Source: Kibdelosporangium persicum (GTDB lineage: Bacteria; Actinomycetota; Actinomycetes; Mycobacteriales; Pseudonocardiaceae). From it: a stretch of 64,000 bases of DNA. The stretch covers positions 62,001-126,000 of the forward strand of contig NZ_JAAATY010000017.1 in assembly GCF_013280595.1 (NCBI RefSeq), written 5' to 3'. Below the pieces are notes generated by a model. That model made no database searches. It had not been told where the DNA came from and saw nothing but the letters and a program-made list of their open reading frames with translations. This document shows, piece by piece, positions 16,980-25,273 of the stretch. A program made the position numbers and the translations under genes. Position 1 is the stretch's first letter. The number at the start of each line of letters is the position of its first letter.

Positions 16980-17888
16980 TCAGCCGGCGAAGTCACTGCC
17001 GTGCCCGCGCACCAGCGCGGCGACGTTCTTGTCGTACTGGCCGACCACCTGTTTCACGCGTTGCTCCGCGAGCAGTGCGAGCTCGTCGTACAGCTCCGTG
17101 AACAGCGCCCTGGCCTGTGCTCTCGGCCACGGCTGTGGCAGCAGCGCCGCCGGCAGTTCCGGGTCGAGGCCGGGGAAGCGGCGCCACGCGTCCATGAGTG
17201 CCGTGCGCAGCACCAGGGCCTCGGCCGTGCCGACCTGCCCGGTCAGCAACCGCTGCCGCACCGACGTGTACTCCTCGATCAGCGCGGTGTAGCGGCCGCG
17301 TAGCCCGTCGAGGTCCCACGCGTTGATGGGATGGCCGCCCGCCGGGCTGCCGTCGATCACCTCGGACCGCAGCACCGTCGCGGTGTCGATGGCGAGTTCG
17401 GCCAGCACCGAGGTGATGTCGGCGACCCGTTCGTGCGGGGACACCCACACGCCGTCGAACAGGGACGCGAAGCCGAGCCACGCCAGCCGGGTACGGAGGG
17501 CGTGGCGCAGGTCCCGCTGGTCCTCGGGCACCGAGAACACCGCGACCGTCCACTGGCCGGACCAGGGCAACTCCTCGGCGCCGAACGTGATGATGTGGCG
17601 CAGACCCTCCGCGAGCACCTGCGCCGCACGGCCGCTCAGCGCGTAGGACGTGTGCCGGCCGGTGCGGGACAGCTCCAGCAGGCCACGGCGGGACAGCCTG
17701 CTCAACGCCGCCCGCGCGCTGACCTCGGTGATGCCGAACTCGCCGAGCAGCGCGACGAGCGCGGCGGAGGGCAGCGGAGCCCGCTGGCCGTACCAGTAGT
17801 CGCCGAGCAGCGTGAGGAGCAGGTGCTGAGGGCTGCCGCCGGTCTGCATCCGGGGGAGCGCAGGCCGGTCTCGAGGGACGGCGATCAT
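16980..17888 (-). CDS. PaaX-family transcriptional repressor (first copy)
   Basis: 302 residues. N-terminal winged helix (LPSAALVALLGEFGITEVSARAALSRLSRRGLLE, about residues 40-75), the central PaaX domain with WTVAVFSVPEDQRDLRHALRTRLAWLGFASLFDGVWVSPHE, and a helical C-terminal domain. PaaX repressors respond to aryl-CoA thioesters such as phenylacetyl-CoA. The start ATG at 17888 is only five bases from a perfect palindrome, suggesting an autoregulated, leaderless transcript. It is divergent from the ADP-forming acyl-CoA synthetase, which is the probable target. Its paralogue is at 30898-31818. Confidence 0.92.
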   Translation of the reverse strand: MIAVPRDRPALPRMQTGGSPQHLLLTLLGDYWYGQRAPLPSAALVALLGEFGITEVSARAALSRLSRRGLLELSRTGRHTSYALSGRAAQVLAEGLRHIITFGAEELPWSGQWTVAVFSVPEDQRDLRHALRTRLAWLGFASLFDGVWVSPHERVADITSVLAELAIDTATVLRSEVIDGSPAGGHPINAWDLDGLRGRYTALIEEYTSVRQRLLTGQVGTAEALVLRTALMDAWRRFPGLDPELPAALLPQPWPRAQARALFTELYDELALLAEQRVKQVVGQYDKNVAALVRGHGSDFAG

Positions 17889-17893
17889 GCATT

Positions 17894-17905
17894 AACTGTA
17901 CAGTT
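17894..17905. promoter_or_regulatory. Perfect 12-bp palindrome, probable PaaX operator
   Basis: AACTGTACAGTT abuts the start codon of the PaaX-family gene (17888) and lies in the 143-base divergent region with the acyl-CoA synthetase. On the minus strand TACAGTTAATGCATG places a possible -10 (TACAGT) so close to the ATG that the mRNA would be leaderless or nearly so. Confidence 0.55.
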
Positions 17906-18031
17906 CTTCGCCCGCTCGACACGAGATACGTAGGTTGTTTCCTGGCCGACGGGCGCGGTGGAGACGGGGTTCGTGCAGCGATATATGACACTCGTCTTGA
18001 CGACCATCGAGAAAAAAGCAATACTCGGCGC

Positions 18032-20095
18032 GTGCATTTCGGTCCTCTGTTCCACCCGCGCGGCATCGCCGTCGCCGGTGCGAGCGACTCACCGGGCAAG
18101 GCCGGGAACGCGCTGGTCCGCACGCTGTCCTCCTTCGACGGTGACCTGTATCCGGTCAACCCGGCGGGCGGCACCATCGCGGGCAGGCAGGCGTATCCGA
18201 CCGTCGCCGAGATCGGCGCGCCGGTCGACCTCGCGGTGCTCGCCGTCCCGCCCCGGGCGGTCCCCGGTGTGCTGGCCGACTGCGGCAAGGCGGGCGTGGC
18301 CGCGGCGATCGTGTGCTCCGGCGGCTTCGCGGAGGCGGGCCCCGACGGCGCCGCCCTGCAGGACACCGTCACCGCTGTCGCGCGCGAACACGGCATCCGG
18401 CTGCTCGGGCCCAACACGTCAGGCTTCGTGAACCCGGTGGACGGCGTGTTCGCGTCGTTCGTCCCGGGCGTCGCCGACCTGCCGGCCGGCCCGGCGGCGA
18501 TCGTCGCGCAGAGCGGCGGCGTCAACCTCGCTCTGTGCTTCCTCGCGGCGGCCGAAGGACTGGGGGTCCGGCTCGGTGTCGGCCTCGGCAACGCCGTGGA
18601 CATCGGGTTCGCCGACGTGCTCGACTACCTCGCCGACGACGACAAGACCACCGTGATCGGCCTGCACGTCGAGGGTGTGTCCGACGGTAGGCGGCTCGTC
18701 GACGCCGTGGCACGTGCCGCGGCGCGCAAACCCGTCGTGGCGCTGAAGGTCGGCCGTACCGGCGTCGGCGACTTCGCCCGGTCGCACACCGGCGCCATCA
18801 CCGGGCCGTACGCCCTCACCCGCGCGGCGCTGGCGCAGGCGGGCGCGGTCGTCGTCGACGACCCGACCGGCCTGGTCGACGCACTGCGCGCGCTGGCGGC
18901 GCGACGCGTTCCGCCCACCGCGCGGCCCGGGGTCGGCGTGCTGACCGGGCAGGCAGGCCCAGGACTGATCATCGCGGACGCGTTGCACGCCGCAGGGGTG
19001 TCCGTGCCCGCGTTGACGCCGGCGAGCCGAGCACGGCTCCGGGAGTTGCTTCCGCCGTTGACCTATCAGGACAACCCGGTCGACACCGGCCGCCCGGCAG
19101 GCACCTTCCCGGAGGTGGCCGCCACGGTCGCCGCCGACCCGGGCGTCGACGCGTTGGCCGTCTACGCGCTGGACGAGCCGGGCGCACTCGACCTCGCCGC
19201 CACTGTGCGGGCCGTGGCGGACACCGTCCCGGTGCTCGTCGCGAGCGGTGGCCCCGCCGCCACGCTCGACGAGAGGCAGTCGGAACTGTCGGAGCTGTCG
19301 GTGCCGCTGTTCCGGTCGCCCGACCGGCTCGCGCGGGCGATGTCGGCGCTCGCCGACGATGCCGCCGCCGCCCACCGCCGCGCTCACCGGGCAGCGCCCG
19401 CCCGGCCGGCCGGGCGACTGCTCGGCCCGGAACCCGTCGACGAGCACCGGGCCAAGGAACTGCTCACGGGGTTCGGCGTCGCGGCACCCGCCCGGCGCGC
19501 GTGCGACACCCGTGCCGCCGCGCACCAGGCACTCACCGCGCTCGGCGGCCCGGTCGTGGTCAAGATCCGCGCCGCGAGCGTCATCCACAAGTCCGATGTG
19601 GACGCGGTGCGGACCGGCGTGCGGACGGCGGACGCCCTCGATGCCGCGCTCGACGCGATCGACCGGGCCGCGGCCGGGCTTGGCGTCGAGGCGCGCTACC
19701 TCGTGGAGCGGCAGGCGGCGCCAGGGCCCGAACTGATCGTCGGCGGCACCCGCGACCCCGTGTTCGGGCCCGCCGTGCTGCTCGGCGTCGGTGGCGTCGG
19801 CGTCGAGCTGGCGCCGGACCCGGTGCTGCGACTGGCCCCGCTGTCCGATGTGGACATCCAGGACATGGTCGCCGCGTTGCCGTCGCCACTGCTGGCAGGC
19901 TATCGCGGCGCGCCGCCGGTCGACCGGGCCGCCGTCGGCGCCGCGATCGGCTCGGTGGCCGCCTTGTTATTGCACTACGACGACATCGCCGAGGTGGAGG
20001 TCAACCCGTTGCGGCTGACGCGGGACGGCCCCGTCGCGCTGGACGCGGTGATCATGTTCGACCGGTCGGCAGGCGAGGAAGAGGTGGGTTCGTGA
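18032..20095 (+). CDS. ADP-forming acyl-CoA synthetase (ACD, fused alpha-beta)
   Basis: 687 residues. N-terminal CoA-binding and CoA-ligase domains (FHPRGIAVAGASDSPGKAGNAL, LGPNTSGFVNP, AIVAQSGG) with the phospho-His loop SHTGAITG (about residues 252-259), then an ATP-grasp beta part (ALGGPVVVKIRAASVIHKSDV, GVELAPDPVLRLAPL, DIAEVEVNPL). It makes acyl-CoA from an acid, ATP and CoA (or the reverse). GTG start. A rare TTA (Leu) codon at 19967-19969 implies dependence on the bldA tRNA if the organism has that control. The stop overlaps the next gene's GTG. It heads the operon of acyl-CoA and aromatic hydroxylation genes. Confidence 0.9.
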   Translation: MHFGPLFHPRGIAVAGASDSPGKAGNALVRTLSSFDGDLYPVNPAGGTIAGRQAYPTVAEIGAPVDLAVLAVPPRAVPGVLADCGKAGVAAAIVCSGGFAEAGPDGAALQDTVTAVAREHGIRLLGPNTSGFVNPVDGVFASFVPGVADLPAGPAAIVAQSGGVNLALCFLAAAEGLGVRLGVGLGNAVDIGFADVLDYLADDDKTTVIGLHVEGVSDGRRLVDAVARAAARKPVVALKVGRTGVGDFARSHTGAITGPYALTRAALAQAGAVVVDDPTGLVDALRALAARRVPPTARPGVGVLTGQAGPGLIIADALHAAGVSVPALTPASRARLRELLPPLTYQDNPVDTGRPAGTFPEVAATVAADPGVDALAVYALDEPGALDLAATVRAVADTVPVLVASGGPAATLDERQSELSELSVPLFRSPDRLARAMSALADDAAAAHRRAHRAAPARPAGRLLGPEPVDEHRAKELLTGFGVAAPARRACDTRAAAHQALTALGGPVVVKIRAASVIHKSDVDAVRTGVRTADALDAALDAIDRAAAGLGVEARYLVERQAAPGPELIVGGTRDPVFGPAVLLGVGGVGVELAPDPVLRLAPLSDVDIQDMVAALPSPLLAGYRGAPPVDRAAVGAAIGSVAALLLHYDDIAEVEVNPLRLTRDGPVALDAVIMFDRSAGEEEVGS

Positions 20096-21309
20096 CAGCG
20101 GACAGGCATGAGGCGCTCGTGGTCGGCGCCGGACCGGTCGGCATGACCGCGGCGCTGGCGTTGCGGGCGTTGGGCCGGTCGGTGACGGTGCTGGAGGCGG
20201 GTGCGCAGGACCGGTTGCGGCCCGGCAGCAGGGCGATCTTCGTGCACGGCGTCACCCTCGGGGTGCTGGACCGCTCGTGCCCCGGCCTTGCGGACACCCT
20301 CGCCGCGCACGGCGTGCTGTGGCACACCAAGCGCACGTTCTACGAGGGGCGTGAGGTGTTCCGGCGCAGTTACCCGCCGCCCGCGCCGGGGCGGCTGCCG
20401 CACTTCACGAGCCTGCCGCAGGTCGACACCGAGCGGCACCTGTTGCAGGCGTGCAAGGCGGCGGGCGTCGAGTTCGCCTGGAACAACGCCGTGACCGGTG
20501 CGGAGTCCACATCGGACGGCGTGGTGCTGACGACCGCCGAGGGAGCGCGGTGGCAGGCCGACTACGTCATCGCCGCGGACGGCGCGAGTTCTTCGGTCCG
20601 CAAGGCGATCGGCACGGTCATGGCGGGCGACCGGTCCGACGGCTGGTACATCGTCGTCGACACCGAGGAGGATCCGGCCGACCCGCTGCCGGTCGAACGG
20701 GTCTTCCACTACGGCCACCCGGCCGTCGACGGCCGCAACGTGCTGCTCGTGCCGTTCGCGGGCGGCTGGCGCGTCGACCTTCAGCTGCACGACACCGACG
20801 ACCCGGAGGAACTGCGGCAGGGCGACGGCCTGCGTAGCTGGTTGCGTGCCGTCATGCCGCCCGCATACGCCGAGCGGGTCACGTGGGCGTCGTCCTACCA
20901 GTTCCTGCAGGTGGTCGCGGACGACTTCGCCGACCCGCACCGGCGGGTCCTGCTCGTCGGCGAGGCGGCGCACCTGTTCGCGCCGTTCGGCGCCCGCGGC
21001 ATGAACTCGGGCGTGCCCGACGCCGACGCGGCCGCCACCGCGGTGCACCTCGCGCTGTCCACACCGGTCCGCGCCCGAGCCATCGCCGCGGTGGAGGACT
21101 TCGCCATCTCCCGGCGCCGGGCCGCCCTGTTCAACCGGGACGCGGCCGGGGTGTCGCTGGAGCACCTGCGGCCCGACGACGAGGTGCGTGCCAGGCAACG
21201 CGCGGCCGCCGAGGGCGCCGCCGACGACGAGAAGCTGGGGCACTGGCTGGACATCGCGCCGTACGGGCCGCGCGAGGCGCCCCCGGCGAACACGATCTAC
21301 CGCTACTGA
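20092..21309 (+). CDS. FAD-dependent aromatic hydroxylase
   Basis: 405 residues of the p-hydroxybenzoate-hydroxylase fold: GAGPVGMTAALALRALG (dinucleotide fold, residues about 13-30), YVIAADGASSSVRKAIG (DG motif) and VLLVGEAAHLFAPFGARGMNSG. In the last motif the usual GD is GE. Such enzymes ortho/para-hydroxylate phenolic acids or their CoA esters with NAD(P)H and O2. In an operon with two acyl-CoA-forming enzymes and near gentisate dioxygenase, a salicylate-type or salicylyl-CoA 5-hydroxylase giving gentisate is plausible (inference). GTG start at 20092 overlaps the upstream stop by four bases. Confidence 0.88.
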   Translation: MTADRHEALVVGAGPVGMTAALALRALGRSVTVLEAGAQDRLRPGSRAIFVHGVTLGVLDRSCPGLADTLAAHGVLWHTKRTFYEGREVFRRSYPPPAPGRLPHFTSLPQVDTERHLLQACKAAGVEFAWNNAVTGAESTSDGVVLTTAEGARWQADYVIAADGASSSVRKAIGTVMAGDRSDGWYIVVDTEEDPADPLPVERVFHYGHPAVDGRNVLLVPFAGGWRVDLQLHDTDDPEELRQGDGLRSWLRAVMPPAYAERVTWASSYQFLQVVADDFADPHRRVLLVGEAAHLFAPFGARGMNSGVPDADAAATAVHLALSTPVRARAIAAVEDFAISRRRAALFNRDAAGVSLEHLRPDDEVRARQRAAAEGAADDEKLGHWLDIAPYGPREAPPANTIYRY

Positions 21310-21318
21310 GGGGGACGC

Positions 21319-22941
21319 GTGCTTGGCACGATGGGACGGATGCCGCTGTCGCTGGCGATGGTGCTGCGGCGCGCCGTGGCGTTCGGCACGCACGCCCGCA
21401 TCGTCGGCGTCGACCCGGCGGGCAGGATCACCCGCTCGTGGCCGGAGGTGGCGGCGCGGGCACGCAGGCTCGCCGCCGCGCTGCGGTCGCTGGGAGTGGC
21501 GCCGGGGGAGCGGGTCGGCACGTTCTCGTGGAACCGGCTGCCTCACCTTGAGCTGATGTACGGCGTGCCGCTGGCCGGCGCGGTGCTGCAACCGCTCAAC
21601 GTCCGCTTGTTCTCCGAGCAGATCGCGTGGATCGCCCGGCACGCCGAGGACCGGGTGGTCTTCGTCGACGCGTCGCTCACCCACCGGCTGGCCGGGATCA
21701 GGCCGCTGCTGTCCACTGTGGAGCAGTACGTCGTCGTCGCGGACGGCACGGTGCCGCACCCCGACTTCGCGGACGCGGTCGACTACGAGCAGCTCGTGGC
21801 GTCCGCACCCGACGCCGAGCCTGCCGAGCCGGACGAGTGGGCCGCCGCCTGCCTCTGCTACACCAGCGGCACCACCGGCAACCCGAAGGGCGTCGTCTAC
21901 ACCCACCGCTCACTTACCCTGCACGCGATGAGCGCGCTGTTCGCCGACTCGTTCGCGGTCCGGGAACGTGACGTGCTCCTCCCGCTCACCCCGCTGTTCC
22001 ACGCCACCGCCTGGGGACTGCCCTACGCCGCCGCGCTCGCCGGGGCGTCGCTGGTGCTCGCCGGAGCGGACACGAGCCCGACGGCCGTTGTGGACCTCAT
22101 CCGCTCCGAGGGCGTGACCATGGCGGCCGGCGTGCCGACGTTCTGGCTCGCCGTCGACCAGCTCGCCGACGCGGATCTCGGTCGCCTGGAACGAATCCTG
22201 TGCGGCGGCTCGGCCATCCCGCTCGACCTCGTCCAGCGCTACCACCGCCGCGGTGTGGTGATGCAGCAGGGATGGGGCATGACCGAGATGTCGCCATCGG
22301 GCAACCTCACCAACGTCCGGGCCCGGCTGGAGACGCTGCCCGACGAGCAGCGGCTCGCGCTGCACGCCACGCAGGGGCTCACCACCGCGGGCGTCGAGCT
22401 GCGGGTCGTCGGCGACGACGGCACGCCTCAACCGCACGACGGGGTCTCGGCGGGCGAGGTGGAGGTACGCGGTCCGTGGGTGACCGAGTCCTACTACCGC
22501 CCCGACGACAACAGCAACGAGATCCGGTTCCGCGACGGGTGGCTGCGCACCGGCGACGTCGGCACCGTCGACGCCGACGGCTACCTGCGGGTGCTCGACC
22601 GCACCAAGGACCTCATCAAGTCCGGCGGTGAGTGGATCAGCTCGATCGAGCTGGAGAACCACCTCATGGACCACCCGGCCGTCGCCCGTGCCGCCGTCAT
22701 CGCGGTACCGCATCCGGAATGGGTCGAGCGGCCCGCCGCGCTGGTCGTGCGCGGCGGCGCGGTGACCACCGACGAGCTGCGTGACCACCTGCGCGAACGG
22801 GTCGCCCGCTGGTGGGTGCCCGAACTGGTCGAGTTCGTCGACGACCTGCCGCTGACCGCCACCGGCAAGTTCGACAAGCGCCGCATCCGGCAGGCATGGC
22901 AGAGCAGGCTCGCCGCGTCGGAGTCAAGGAGGAGTTCATGA
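21319..22941 (+). CDS. AMP-forming acyl-CoA synthetase
   Basis: 540 residues of the adenylate-forming superfamily. AMP-binding P-loop YTSGTTGNPKGV (about residues 181-192), GWGMTEMSP (A5), GWLRTGDVGTVDADGYL (A7), DRTKDLIKSGGEWISSIELE (A8) and the catalytic Lys motif PLTATGKFDKR (A10). It closely resembles medium-chain/aryl acyl-CoA ligases of the DMSP-demethylation (DmdB) and fatty-acyl type. It activates a carboxylic acid for the thiolase/MaoC pathway. GTG start with GAGGGGGA upstream; its stop overlaps the thiolase ATG. Confidence 0.92.
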   Translation: MLGTMGRMPLSLAMVLRRAVAFGTHARIVGVDPAGRITRSWPEVAARARRLAAALRSLGVAPGERVGTFSWNRLPHLELMYGVPLAGAVLQPLNVRLFSEQIAWIARHAEDRVVFVDASLTHRLAGIRPLLSTVEQYVVVADGTVPHPDFADAVDYEQLVASAPDAEPAEPDEWAAACLCYTSGTTGNPKGVVYTHRSLTLHAMSALFADSFAVRERDVLLPLTPLFHATAWGLPYAAALAGASLVLAGADTSPTAVVDLIRSEGVTMAAGVPTFWLAVDQLADADLGRLERILCGGSAIPLDLVQRYHRRGVVMQQGWGMTEMSPSGNLTNVRARLETLPDEQRLALHATQGLTTAGVELRVVGDDGTPQPHDGVSAGEVEVRGPWVTESYYRPDDNSNEIRFRDGWLRTGDVGTVDADGYLRVLDRTKDLIKSGGEWISSIELENHLMDHPAVARAAVIAVPHPEWVERPAALVVRGGAVTTDELRDHLRERVARWWVPELVEFVDDLPLTATGKFDKRRIRQAWQSRLAASESRRSS

Positions 22942-24119
22942 GGCTGGACAACGTGGCCATCACGCTGGGGTGGTCGTCACCGTTCACCCGCTGGCAGGGG
23001 CCGCTGTCGGAGTTGTCGAGCATCGACCTGGCCGTCGACGTCACCGGACGGGCCCTGGCCGCGCGCGGGTTCGACCCCGGTGAGGTCACCCACGCCGTCC
23101 TCGGTACCACGGTCCCGCAGGCCACCGGGTTCTACGGCGTCACGTCGGTGACCCCGCGCCTCGGCATGCTCGCGGTGACGGGCCCGTTGATCGCGCAGGC
23201 GTGCGCGACCTCGGCCGCGGTGCTGCAGACGGCGGCGGTCCAGGTCCAGCTCGGTGCGCACCGCACGGTCCTCGCGGTCGCCACCGACCGGACCAGCAAC
23301 GGGCCGCTCATGGTCTACCCGGCGCCGGCCCGTCCCGGTGGCGCGCCGCGCACCGAGCACTGGGTGCTCGACCCGATGGGCGAGGACCCGACGACCAACG
23401 ACTCGATGCTCGCCACGGCCGAGAACGTCGCCGCCGACGAGGGCTTCACCCGGCAGGAGTTGGATGACGTCACGCTGCTCCGGCACGAGCAGTACCGGTC
23501 CGCGCTGGCCGCCGATCGGGCCGTGCAGCGGCGCTACATGGTCGAGGTGCACGTGCCTGGACGCAAAGGTCACACGGTGGTCGCCGAGGACGTCGGCGTG
23601 CACCCGGCCACCCCGGCGGGGCTCGCGAAGCTCGCGCCGGTCAAGCCGGACGGCGTGGTGACCTACGGCTCCCAGACCCACCCCGGCGATGGCACAGCGG
23701 GCGCCGTCCTGTCCACAGTGGACGCGGCGCGGGCGCTGGGCGGCGGTGTCGTGCGGCTGAAGTCCGTGGCGTTCGCCAGGGTCGAGCCGGCCAGAATGCC
23801 CAAGGCGCCCGTTCCCGCCGCCTTGGCCGCCCTCGCCGACGCCGGGATGGACATCACCGGCATCGACGTGGTGACCACGCACAACCCGTTCGCCGTGAAC
23901 GATCTCTACTTCCACCGGCAGACCGGGTTCCCGCTCGACCGGATGAACCCGTACGGCTCCAGCATCGTGTACGGGCACCCGCAGGGCCCGACCGGACTGC
24001 GTGCCGTCGTCGAGCTGATCGAGGCCCTGCGCGCCCGCGGTGGTGGCCGGGGGCTGTTCACCGGCTGCGCCGCGGGCGACACCGCGGGCGCCCTCGTGGT
24101 CGAGGTCGCCGACAGGTAG
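22938..24119 (+). CDS. Thiolase-family acyl-CoA C-acyltransferase
   Basis: 393 residues with the three catalytic thiolase elements: nucleophilic Cys in QACATSAAVLQ (about residue 87), the THNPFAVND and SSIVYGHPQGPTG His regions, and the second Cys in TGCAAGDTAGA. It cleaves a 3-oxoacyl-CoA with CoA, completing a beta-oxidation turn with the SDR (29518) and MaoC hydratase (30426). GGAGG precedes the ATG at 22938. Last gene of the rightward operon that begins at 18032. The missing acyl-CoA dehydrogenase suggests the substrate already has a side-chain double bond (inference). Confidence 0.9.
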   Translation: MRLDNVAITLGWSSPFTRWQGPLSELSSIDLAVDVTGRALAARGFDPGEVTHAVLGTTVPQATGFYGVTSVTPRLGMLAVTGPLIAQACATSAAVLQTAAVQVQLGAHRTVLAVATDRTSNGPLMVYPAPARPGGAPRTEHWVLDPMGEDPTTNDSMLATAENVAADEGFTRQELDDVTLLRHEQYRSALAADRAVQRRYMVEVHVPGRKGHTVVAEDVGVHPATPAGLAKLAPVKPDGVVTYGSQTHPGDGTAGAVLSTVDAARALGGGVVRLKSVAFARVEPARMPKAPVPAALAALADAGMDITGIDVVTTHNPFAVNDLYFHRQTGFPLDRMNPYGSSIVYGHPQGPTGLRAVVELIEALRARGGGRGLFTGCAAGDTAGALVVEVADR

Positions 24120-24124
24120 TCCCG

Positions 24125-25273
24125 TCAGCCGTCCGCGGGGAGGATCAGGACGTCCGCCTCGCGGACGGTCACCGTGGTCTGCTCACCCTCGGCCACGTCG
24201 TGCTCGCCGAGCAGCCGGAACGAGTGCGCCCCCGCCTTGACGACCGTCTCGGTCTGCGCGCCGAGGAACAGTACCGCCGCCACCTCCGCCGGCCACGTGT
24301 TCCCGTTCCCGGAGGTGGCGTCGGCGCCGAGCCGGGTCCGCTCCGGGCGGAACACCGCCACGGCCTCGTCGCCCACCGCGAGGCCGGCCCGCACACCGGT
24401 CACCTCCCCGAGGCCGGTCCGCAGCGTCGTGGTGCCCTCGCCGTGCCGGACCACGGTCCCGACCAGTTCGTTGGCGGTGCCCACGAAGTTCGCGACGTAA
24501 CGGGAGACCGGACGGCGGTAGACCGTCGCCGGGTCCGCGAGCTGCCGGACCCGCCCGTCGCCCATCACCGCGATCCGGTGCGCCAGCTCCATCGCCTCGG
24601 TCTGGTCGTGGGTCACGTACACGGCCGCGAACCCCAGCTCCCGTTGCAGCGCGAGCAGTTCCAGCCGCAGCTGCTCACGCACCTTGGCGTCCACGTTGGA
24701 CAGCGGCTCGTCGAACAGCACGAGGTCGTCGCCGCCGACGATGGCGCGGGCGAGCGCGATCCGCTGCTGCTGGCCGCCGCTCATCTGGTTCGGGTACTGC
24801 CGCGCCAGCTCCGGCGTGCCGACCATCTCCAGGGCCGCCTGCACCCGCTTCTCGACCGTGGCGCGGTCGGGTCGTGGCCGGGCGTTGCGCAGCGGGTAGG
24901 CGATGTTGTCGAACGCGGTCATGTGCGGCCACAGCGCGTAGGACTGGAAGATCATGGACAGCCTGCGCCGCTCCGGCGGGAGGTCGATGCCGCGCTCGGC
25001 GGAGAACACTTCCACACCGCGCAGCGCGACGCTGCCCGTGTCGGCCCGCTCCAGGCCGGCGATGGTCCGCAGCAACGTGGTCTTGCCGCACCCGCTCGGG
25101 CCGAGCAGCACGAGGAACTCACCGGGCCGCACGTCGAGTGACACGTCGTCGATCGCTTTCGCGACCGATCCGTCGGCCCGGCGGAAAGCCTTGCCGAGCC
25201 CGGTGATCCGGACGACGGGTGTCTCGTCGCCCGCCGCCGGGCGGGTGGCCGGGTCCTGTGCCATGAGTGTCAT
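24125..25273 (-). CDS. ABC importer ATPase (PotA/FbpC type)
   Basis: 382 residues. Walker A GPSGCGKTT, Q-loop MIFQSYALWPHMT, signature MSGGQQQR, Walker B LVLFDEPLSNVDAKVRE, switch VTHDQTEAM, then a C-terminal TOBE regulatory domain (about residues 290-380). It belongs to the iron/polyamine/phosphonate class. Start taken as ATG 25273, which overlaps the permease stop; an upstream in-frame start would lie inside the permease gene. Third gene of the leftward operon 28075 to 24125. Confidence 0.92.
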   Translation of the reverse strand: MTLMAQDPATRPAAGDETPVVRITGLGKAFRRADGSVAKAIDDVSLDVRPGEFLVLLGPSGCGKTTLLRTIAGLERADTGSVALRGVEVFSAERGIDLPPERRRLSMIFQSYALWPHMTAFDNIAYPLRNARPRPDRATVEKRVQAALEMVGTPELARQYPNQMSGGQQQRIALARAIVGGDDLVLFDEPLSNVDAKVREQLRLELLALQRELGFAAVYVTHDQTEAMELAHRIAVMGDGRVRQLADPATVYRRPVSRYVANFVGTANELVGTVVRHGEGTTTLRTGLGEVTGVRAGLAVGDEAVAVFRPERTRLGADATSGNGNTWPAEVAAVLFLGAQTETVVKAGAHSFRLLGEHDVAEGEQTTVTVREADVLILPADG

